A stretch of DNA of 64,000 bases, from assembly GCA_025558075.1 (NCBI GenBank), contig JAHLKF010000020.1:248001-312000 (forward strand). Direction: 5' to 3'. The number at the start of each line of letters is the position of its first letter. The stretch's first letter is position 1. This DNA is from Gaertneriomyces semiglobifer (taxonomy: Eukaryota; Chytridiomycota; Chytridiomycetes; Spizellomycetales; Spizellomycetaceae). Position numbers and translations under genes: made by a program. Below, piece after piece: positions 55,801 to 64,000 of this stretch. The notes under the pieces are model-generated. The model was not told the origin of the DNA. It saw nothing but the letters and a program-made list of their open reading frames with translations, and did no database searches.

Positions 55801-58800
55801 GACTCGTTGTAGGATCTTGGTGCCACCTCTTTCCCCTTCCGCCTCATTCCCCTTCCTAACTCTTCCGTCTCTTCGGAGGCTTCCGCACGGGCTTTCAGTA
55901 AGGCGGCCCAAAAATCACTAGAATTTTCCTCTTGCAGTTTCTCGGTCGTGTCACCTGTATCAGCAACGTCGCCACCTTCACATGCGTGATCGGTGGGCTC
56001 TGGAATTGACGGCGTCTCATCTTTCCATACAGTGGCCAGCTCCAGTTCGCGCTTCTTGGCTCTCTGCTCCTTTTCTTGTTTCTCCTGCTCGCGTGCCCTT
56101 TCCATCTCTTCCACCGCATCTCTCGCATCAGACTCCATTTTTGTTACCATGCGTTCCACCTCTTCCAGAGACATGCTTTTTTCATCACCTTCGCTCGGCT
56201 GCCATGACTTATAATCCATCTTTCCCATTGCGCGTGAGACAGTACTCTTGGCAGCACTGGCATCATCACCGTTATTTGAGCCAGGAGTCTCAAGATCTTC
56301 CTCAAACAATGCCTTCGCCCCAGTCTGTAAAACGGATGCCACATTCTCAACTTCGTCGTTGTCCTCAGATGGATTAGACGCTGCATAGTCATAGTTTTCC
56401 CCTCCAGTGGTACTGATAGTGGTGCTGGCAAGACCAGAATGGGTGTCTCCATTCATTCGGCGCATAACGACGTGATCAAGAGCCATTTTGCTGCGGCCAC
56501 GCTCAACGACCTTTTCCTCAACGGAATTGCGGCACACAAATCTCCAAACCATCACACCATTCTCTTGCCCAATCCGGTGCGCTCTACATATGGCTTGTTC
56601 ATCCACATGTGGATTAAAGTCTGGATCGTACAGTATAACACAATCGGCGCTTGCGAGGTTGATACCCTGCCCGGCCGCGCGGGTGCTCAAGAGAAAGGCA
56701 AAGGCTGGGCTTCCTGGCGCGCTAAAGTAGTCAATCCGCTCCTGCCTTTGATGCAATGGGGTATTACCATCGATGACAGTATAAATATATCCCTCCAAGC
56801 GTATCATATCCTCTAAAATTTTCAAAGTTGCCACGCTCGTGGAGAAAATCAACGGTCGGTGATGTCGCTGGTAAAGCACCCGCAAGAGCATACGCAATAT
56901 GTTAGATTTCCCTCCGGCTTTTACTAAAAGCTCATGGCGATCTTTCAATGCCACGAAAGCATCTCTGTCCGGCTCAACCCCGTCCACCAAATACGGATGA
57001 TTGCAGACCTTCCTCAGTTCCATCAGAACGTTCATCATGCCCTTTTTTCGCCTTTGCGTTGAATCTGTTAAGAGCTTGTAATTCTTTGTTAGGATTGCCC
57101 TGTATATTTGCTTTTGGAGCGTCGTCATCGCAATGGGCAGAATAGTCTCAATTCGAGGCGGAATGTCCGTTTTCAGGACATCTTTCTTTTCGCGCCGAAG
57201 AAAGAACGGACGGATGGTCTCATGCAGTCGCTTGACGGATTCTGACGTGAGTGAACTCCCGTCAACTCCATATGTGCGTTCCAATTCTTCGGCATTGAAC
57301 TTGCCCCCATCGATGAAAGAAAGGACATTGAAAAGTTCTCTCAAATTATTCTGCATAGGAGTTCCCGTCAAAAGAATGGTCAATCCAACAAGGCCTCTAG
57401 CCTCAAAATCCTCTTTGAGAATTCGATATAGATTGGTATCGTCGTTCTTCAACCTATGGCCTTCATCGACAATCAGCGTATGGTAACGTGGCCGTGCCTT
57501 GGCATCACGCGCTTTGGCTTTTCCGAGGCCTTCAATGAAGAGCTCTGGGTCGCGGCTAACCCATTCGTAACTCGTAACGACCACGTGGGCTTTCAGGCCT
57601 TTCGACAAATCGTTCGGATCACACAGTAGCTCGTAATCGCGAATGTATTCACGTTGGGCTTCCGTGGCTCCCGAATATGCAACAACGCGAAGCCCAGGCG
57701 CCCACTTTTGGAATTCGCGCTCCCAATTGGAGACAGTGCTCGCAGGAACAACAATGAGATGGGGATATATACTGTGATCATGGTATAGAACCGAGAGAAA
57801 GGTGATGATTTGAATTGTTTTTCCAAGACCGGGCTGGTCAGCCAAGACACATGATTGTGAAAGAATGAAATTCGTGTAAAGCCAGCTGTAAAATATCTGG
57901 GAATAAGTGGCCGAACACGCAAGGGCATTGAATCCAATACTCACTTGACACCCTCGATCTGATACTCTTTCAATTTCCCGCCATGGATACACTGAGGTTG
58001 GTCCGAAATCAAGGTCTTCATTACCTGGCCTGTTCCAAAGACGGTCGAAGCGCCGGAAGGACCTGGTTCCTTTGCCTCATCGAGGTCATCCACGAGAACA
58101 ACGCTGCTTTCAGAAAGGGGCGTTCCGTCATCCGCCGCGTGGTCATGTGGTGCCGTTCGTGCGCGCAAGATAATGTCCTCCTTTGCTGGGATCGGTCTAA
58201 TCAACCCAGCCTTACTCTTGCGCTCGCGTTCCTCCCACCAGCCAATACTACTCAACGATTTCCATTTTTCCCACGCACGAAGCGCCTGCACAAAATCGCC
58301 GTAGTCAGACTCAGACGGTGTCGGAAAGCGTTCCCAAGTGCAATCCTCGTATCCGCGCAATCGCCACTTGACGAGAACCTGATCTACGCGCGACGGGTCG
58401 ATGCATGTTGTGCTGGTTACATCTGCTTCGGATGTTGGTATACTGGAAGAGCGACGCGCCTTTTTTGCACGAGCCACGGCATACTTTGATAGTCTCCGGT
58501 GCTGCTTACGTTTTTTGGATTGCGAATTGGAGTAATCGTCATCGTAGTCCTCGTAGCCACCACGTATCGCGCCTCCATCGGGGTCTTCGCTAGAAGTTCC
58601 ATCCGAACCCGATATAACATCAAGGCTAACCACATTATCTTCGCTGTCATCAACATCATCGTCCTCAGCATCAAAGGCCACGGACAAAATCTTGTCCACT
58701 TGGGACCATTCTGGAAGAATAATCGCTTCGACAGGGGCTGGGTAAGGCGGTGGAATTCCATGCGATTTGGCTCCAGCCTCCCACTGCTCCATGGCGTCTT

Positions 58801-59704
58801 TGACAGCCCGACGGAAGGACGACAGACGGTTCGCGTAATTTTGAGACAACCATCTTTCCGAGACCCACGCAACGTCACGAAACGATGTTTCTTCAAACTT
58901 CACAAGATACTCGCGCTGCGGCTTGAGCGGTTTTGTTTCGGATGGAGACGGATCGCGGTATGTGAATATATTGGATAGCTTCCACGACGCAAGCGGGTAG
59001 AGTAAACAGTTTGTGCAGTTGAATGTGCGGAGAAAGAGTGACGGGCTACCCAGCTCGGACAGGTGGGCAAGATACTTTGGAGGTTGATCGCGGAATCGGT
59101 TATGGTAGTCAATGGTAAGGCATCCGACATGGTATGATAGCCAGCAGCTTGTACAACGCAAAAGTGAGGATAGCTTGTCGGCAATTTCCGGGGCAACATC
59201 TGGTAAGTCGACCATCGGACGGGTTTCTTGTTGACAAGCGACACAGAATGCATCGTTTGCGTGTTTTTCCTTGGTACACATTTGGCAAAGAAACGCATAT
59301 GTGGGCGTGAGACGAGAAATCGGATGCCGCGAATCAGTAATTGGCTCGAGAGTTTCGCAATAGGAAGAGTTGCGTGAAGTCCGCGCTAGCTTTTTCATGA
59401 GACAATCTCTATGATAAGCGACTGAGCACTTATAGCACTGGTAGTCTGGTCGGTTGTGATGAGTGCATCCCGAGTAAGGACATTGCTCCCATGGCGGGAG
59501 CCGAATTGGTTGCTCGCCACTTGGTTCGCTTTGTTCGGGAACGACTTCTTCCTGGGCTTCCTGTTGTTCCCCTGGAGCCTGCTCCTGAGCTTGTGTACTC
59601 TCCACAGTCAGCATCTCGCTCTGTTCCAGAACAGCTTTGTCCTGGGCTTCCTGTCGTTCCCCTGGAGCCTGCTCCCGAGCTTGTACACCGTCCGAAGTCA
59701 GCAT
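52863..59704 (-). CDS. CHD/Mi-2-like chromatin remodeler with GATA-type fingers
   Basis: Exons 59704-57945 and 57885-52863 (59-nt intron) give 2260 aa. Order: a twofold 30-aa repeat, PHD-like Cys/His modules (CPYSGCTHH, CYKCSVAYHRDC, CTSCWLSYHVGC), two chromodomain-like segments (YLVKFEETSFRDVAWV and VLVKWRLRGYEDCTWE), a SNF2 ATPase (Walker A ADQPGLGKT near residue 602, DEGH box, LLTGTPMQNN, RAAGQGINL, AHRIGQ), two GATA-like fingers near residues 1443-1475 (CATC..WRTDG..CDAC) and 1556-1583 (CYSC..CNEC), and a Gln-rich C-terminus. Such enzymes slide nucleosomes in repressive complexes (NuRD, fission yeast SHREC). The Walker A flank differs from the usual ADEMGLGKT. The start at 59704 is the first good in-frame ATG; a further upstream exon is possible. 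Confidence 0.9.
53461..53690 (-). repeat. 90-bp tandem repeat plus poly-Gln tract in CHD gene
   Basis: Two near-identical units of about 90 bp (53461-53550 and 53551-53630) encode MQEE.DQRLLAVYEDS twice. They are followed, in the coding direction upstream, by a mostly CAA/CAG glutamine tract to about 53690. In-frame, so copy number could vary without breaking the gene. Confidence 0.85.
59524..59703 (-). repeat. 90-bp tandem duplication at the CHD N-terminus
   Basis: Two units of 90 bp (59703-59614 and 59613-59524) encode the repeated pattern REQAPGERQEAQ / QEQAPGEQQEAQ with EQSE. About 80-85% identical at DNA level by eye. Confidence 0.8.
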
Positions 59705-59963
59705 CTCTCCCCCAGAAATGAAGTACCGGCTTCCAGAGAGAACAGCGCTGGAAGTATTCCCACAGGTAACATATCCATTTGAACGTGAAATGCGAAGCCA
59801 ACCTGTCAGGATGTTATTGATAAACTCTACCAAACTCCGCGGAGCGTATCGCAAGCCCTTTAAATATTTCGCATTGCGGTGCGGGAAAACAATGGCTACG
59901 GACTATGTATTTCACAGAATATGGTGCTTCTAATGTTTGCAACAAAACAGATGATCACCAGTA

Positions 59964-62900
59964 CTATGAGCTGCTGTTGCTGCTACTTTCACCGAGAAGT
60001 TCGACAGCGTGTTTGCCGTCGCACCTAAAAAACTGTAAAGTCACCGGTGCCCGGGAGATCTTGAGCGGAAGCGCAAGAATTGCTTGGATATACTCTTGCA
60101 ACTGCCCCACGCGGCCTTTTGCTGCAGCTTCGCTGACAAACATCATTTGGCCGGGTAGTTCCGGTATAATTCGCTTAGGTCCTTCAGTCCATGCCCCCGG
60201 CATGAAATGTTGCTCTCCTGAATCATCCGTGATTGCCTCAGGCTGTTGATGTTGCTGTAAGAGCTTGACCCGTACACCAGCCTCTTCCGGAAAATGGCCT
60301 ATCAGCTGCATATGAAAATCAAAAAAGTCTTCGTACGTGTGTCGAATGGCATATCCTTCGTCGTCCGCAGCAAGCCCTACTGGGAATACTCGGACAGTGT
60401 ATACGTAGTCCTTGCCAGTAGCTGAACGAAAGGTAGAAGATTCCCGAGTTGGTGGACGAAAAACACCCTCAACTTGTGCTCGTCGAATGGGTTTGTTTAC
60501 GCTACATGAAGTTGGGCTTGCTGTGTTAGATCGGCTTATACGCGTTTGCACTGGCAGAGCTTCTTTCGCGGAGGTAACGCTAGTGGCTTTTGACCCCGGG
60601 GTCGGCGTTTGAGGCTTGTCCCGTTGCGACGCTGCCACGGCTTCCGACTTGGGCGGAGACGGTGGCTTTGCGCTGCTGGAGCTCGGTCCCCCAAAAGCAT
60701 TCTGCTGTGCTGCTACAATAAATGGATTACTTTGAAGTCGGACCGAGATTGGACGGGCTAGAGGCGGTGTCCTACCCGGAGAAATTACGGCGTTGCTGTT
60801 CGCAAGTGGAGACGCCGCTGTCCCGTCATTGCGAGCGGTGGCAGCGTTGTTGTGACCCACATTCACTACCTTCGGTGGGAGAGCTGGCAGTGGTGGGGCT
60901 TTCTTCTCCATTCCCGATGCCGCAACTTGGCTAGCCGGCTCTCTACCGCTCGAACCGTGGCCGAACCTGTCTCTCGTTCCGCCAAGCTGCCTGCCACCAC
61001 CCATTTGTCGTATTGTTCCAGTGGACCTTTCCGGTTGGGCACGATCGGGAATCGGTGCAGCCATTCGCACCCCCGTTCCACTCTTCTGAAAGCTTTGCAA
61101 CGCGTCACGGCCCAAGCCCCCTTCTTCATCCGGGACGTCCTCCTTCACCACTACCTCGTCTTCCGATATTTCATCGGGAATTGCGACATGTGACGCTTCT
61201 TTTCCTTGCCTATGCCCCGGCGATGCTGGTCCAGTATCTGGGGTCGGCCCGGACGAATCTACCGTGGACGACATTGCTGTGGCGGGAGCGCCGCCCATGC
61301 TTTGACGATTCTTCTGTGCCATCCAAATCTTAGTCGCTTCCTTTAAAGCGTCAATCCAGCCGGACTGTGAACTGATGCTGTCAAAGAGCAACATATACCG
61401 AGCATTGCCGACATGCGCGAGCTCAATGAGGTTCTCGCCCACTGAGAAAACCCCGTGTAAGGATCGTCATCTTGACTGCAACATACACTTGTATTTACCA
61501 CTTACCTGTGGGGATGTTGACCATGATCACATCAAAAGGTATCATATCCATCAACTTCAATTTCTGATCTTTCGTGTCTTCTGAACCACCCAATGACTTC
61601 GAAAGGAGGACCATATCATTGAAAAGGAACAGCTCGCGTCGTGACCGATTACCGTCTGGCTTTAACAGTTCGACTGATCCCGACTTCAGCAGATTTCGCC
61701 ATGGTGCAACAATATTTACCTTCTATAAATTATTATATTGCAAGAGACAATTGCATTAGTACTCTTCGCCGTGAAAAAGAATCGCGCGGGAACACCGTTG
61801 AGGCACAAACCTACCGTGGTAAATCGGCCCTGCAGCTCTAGCATCCTCTGTACTGCTTCCGCTTGTCTCGCTCCCTCATTAACAATCGTTACGACCGTTT
61901 CGATTTTCAAGAAAGCTTTCTCTAGATTCGGAAAATCTATATGATCTGGCTCCGTGTTCTTGAGCAGCTCCCGTATCAACAGTGGGTATTTACAGATTCG
62001 TTGTACCGGTTTGATGAGATAGTTCGCAAGATTCAATGAGCGGCATTCAGGAAGTTGGGCGAGGGAGTCTAAATACTTTGCCACGGACTTTGATTGACGT
62101 ACAGATTGCAGTTTCATCAATGCGTATGGGTGGTTCCGGCAATACATCGTGTACATCTTGAGAAAGTCCGACTATTCTCGAAATGAATATCCTTATACTC
62201 TCTTCAATGTTCCAGATCACAGAAAGTACTTACGACTCGGATGAATATGTCGCCAATCTGCTCTACCAAGGGACCTTTGGAAATCCGATCTTCCAGCCAT
62301 TTTACAAGCTGTTGGTTGACCGGGAGTAATTGCTCCACGTTGCTGAAGATGATAGACATGTCTTTAGGCTGGAGAATTTTCTGTGCCTTCAATTTGCTCA
62401 TGTATACCTACACATCGTGCGATGCACGGTCAGTGCTTAGAAAAGCAAAGTGCACCGTACTTCTGACTGACTTACGTTGATGATGATTTCCAGATCAACG
62501 ACGTAATCTTTCTCAGTTTCAAACATTTCCCGTATGACTTCCTGGCGTTGGATGTCTTTTTTTGTCAGACCCAATCGTTTTACTGTTTCGTCTCCTACCA
62601 CTTCCACCCATCGCTTCTTGACTTCCATCGCACCGATATTAGTGATAATATTTTTTCCCGCGCTTGCTCCCAAGCTCATGGCTTTCAGGTCTCTTTTACC
62701 ACGGAGCGAGCCAATGCGCTTGGGTGCTTCCTTCTGCCCCTTCTCCTCCTCGGTAATGGACCCAGCCGAAATTGACGACAGCAAGGTCGCCGGTGGGGTG
62801 CTCACTTCTGATTTTGGACGGGCAAGCGCTTCCTTGATGTGATTCCCTATAGCAGCTTCCAATTCCTCCAACCCTGTCCCAGATGTGCGTTTGGAATACC

Positions 62901-63360
62901 TTGGCATGGTTTTGTACTTATTCGCCCAGGATCGTTGTCCCGCTGCTGTGGTAGCGGGTTTCGCGGCATTTTCTGCACCATGGTCACTGCTGGGAGCGGG
63001 ACGGGCTGGTGGTCGGCTCACACTAAGCCGCTTTTCGTCGCCCTCTTCTTCTTCACCTCCTCTGGTCTCTTCTAGGCCCTCCGTAAAGCACTCCTCCTCG
63101 GTCAGAATTTTTACGTACGACGCCGGAAACCAGCCCCAAATGCCGTTCTTCATCCCAAATAGCCACCCATTCTGTGGAGAGCTACGGGTCAGAGTGATAA
63201 TATCATCTTCTTCAAGTAGGAGCTCTTCCATTCCGGTGGCGGGAAAGTCGTACAATGCTTTAGCGTACCTCGGAGAGCTTATGCTCGCCGACGATGCTGA
63301 CATAGCGGAAAGCGGACGGGACGAGTTGATAGTACCAGACGACGTACGGTGGTCGTTCAT
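59964..63360 (-). CDS. Rho guanine nucleotide exchange factor, SH3-DH-PH-PX
   Basis: Exons 63360-62476, 62407-62234, 62171-61815, 61722-61506 and 61441-59964 join to 1036 aa. An SH3 domain (about 32-90) has AKALYDF, WLFGMKNGIWGWFPASYV. The DH domain (about 275-465) has REMFETEKDYVVDLEIIIN, and ANYLIKPVQRICKYPLLI as the CR3 signature. The PH domain (about 475-600) has RELFLFNDMVLLSKS. A long Ser/Pro-rich linker follows, then a PX domain (about 887-1020) with YAIRHTYEDFFDFHMQLIGH and IIPELPGQ, a phosphoinositide reader. It should load GTP on a Rho/Cdc42/Rac GTPase at membranes in polarity or cytoskeleton control. The SH3 plus PX content recalls Bem1, the DH-PH Cdc24; the combination in one protein is unusual. 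The C-terminus is Ser-rich. Confidence 0.92.
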
Positions 63361-63897
63361 GTTTATTATAAGCACAATCTCAGAGTGGCCACAAGATGCG
63401 AGCACCAAGGAAGGCTCGAAAGTGAACGCTGTAGGTCCGCTGAAATACTGTCCACTTGTGATCTCAGAATTGTTGTGGCGCAATCAAGCTCTTTTCTCAA
63501 CAACTGCTGTTTCTGTAGAAGGACTGATCCAATGGCTACACTTTTCAAGACATAAACAACGAAGCCCATACTAAAAATGCGCCTAGAAGCATCCCCAACG
63601 CGCATCGTGTCGGTTAGGTAAGCATGCTTACCTCATTCCGCTCGCGCGTTTCCCGCCTGTTCACCAGTCATTGATCAGTGAATGCGACTGGGGACCTGCA
63701 CTGGGGATGAATGCTTGACGTCAAAGGTTGTTATAATGAACCGGGCAGTTAAACCCACGTCACGCAAGTTGCTTTGTGAGAATTTCTTGAGGCATGATAT
63801 AAAAGAGTGGGAAATGGGTTGGTCGATGAAGAGTGATTTCGCAAATTCAGTTTTGCATCGCCAGGTAGCTGGCAAAGCTTAGAGTAATCAGTTCACT
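63361..63897 (+). other. Divergent promoter, RhoGEF to membrane protein gene
   Basis: About 540 bp between two divergent start codons, 63360 (minus) and 63898 (plus). No coding frame or repeat is supported. Confidence 0.45.
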
Positions 63898-64000
63898 ATG
63901 GCGAAACATCGACTTGGTCTCGGCTACGGCTGGTTTCCCATGATTGCCGGGACAGTATGGCTTGTCATGGTGGCATGGCTGCTCATTCTATGGTTGAAAG
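63898..64000 (+). CDS. Start of a membrane protein gene, cut by window end
   Basis: ATG at 63898 opens a frame to the window edge: MAKHRLGLGYGWFPMIAGTV followed by a hydrophobic helix ending LLILWLK. A first transmembrane segment is evident, with a short basic N-terminus. The rest of the gene is outside the window, so the family cannot be named. Confidence 0.5.
   Translation, partial: MAKHRLGLGYGWFPMIAGTVWLVMVAWLLILWLK

Noticed and set aside
1..64000. CRISPR arrays, integrases, insertion sequences, rRNA
   Set aside because: No spaced direct-repeat array, no transposase or integrase motif and no rRNA segment seen; the DNA is eukaryotic nuclear.

Overview
The window reads as nuclear DNA of a fungus, most likely an early-diverging (chytrid-like) lineage. 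Support comes from dense protein genes with many short GT-AG introns (about 50-110 nt), a fungal-type group III (Nik1/Os-1 family) hybrid histidine kinase, Pol III tRNA genes, and animal-like machinery (a CHD remodeler with PHD, chromo and GATA-type fingers; a full Rad9; a DEDH-type Argonaute). The phylum is an inference; no rRNA or lineage marker is present. Exon models below were built by hand from splice sites and checked for reading-frame closure.

Layout. 1-5.4 kb: the 3' end of an unknown gene, a small possible membrane protein, a Sel1-repeat protein and two unrecognised genes. 6.2-15.5 kb: a nuclear block with NOP56 (box C/D snoRNP), RAD9 (9-1-1 checkpoint clamp) and OGG1 (8-oxoguanine glycosylase), the last two head-to-head across 158 bp, then an Argonaute. 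17.2-21.4 kb: an intronless ABCB-type full ABC transporter. 21.8-30.2 kb: a gene-poor, unstable accessory region with two initiator tRNA-Met genes, a decayed tandem gene family carrying a 56-bp hairpin insertion with target-site duplication, and a trypsin-like / IFI6-IFI27-like fusion gene with damaged protease features. 30.2-40.4 kb: a disordered protein, an NAD(P)-dependent medium-chain dehydrogenase, an R3H-domain protein, a CLC chloride/proton antiporter, a tRNA-Met pseudogene and another disordered protein. 41-49 kb: two identical inverted tRNA-Val(AAC) genes bracketing a 1749-aa histidine kinase with about ten HAMP-like units. 49.4-64 kb: an ALDH3-type aldehyde dehydrogenase, a 2260-aa CHD-type remodeler with GATA-like fingers, an SH3-DH-PH-PX Rho guanine nucleotide exchange factor, and the start of a membrane protein cut by the window edge.

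Connections. RAD9 and OGG1 share a spacer and both serve DNA-damage response. NOP56, Argonaute and the CHD protein act on RNA or chromatin, and the histidine kinase and RhoGEF on signalling, but no pathway-wide cluster is evident. The most unusual parts are the protease-IFI fusion, the 22.9-25.5 kb decayed family with its mini-element, the duplicated tRNA-Met segment, the enlarged HAMP array and the CHD-GATA architecture.
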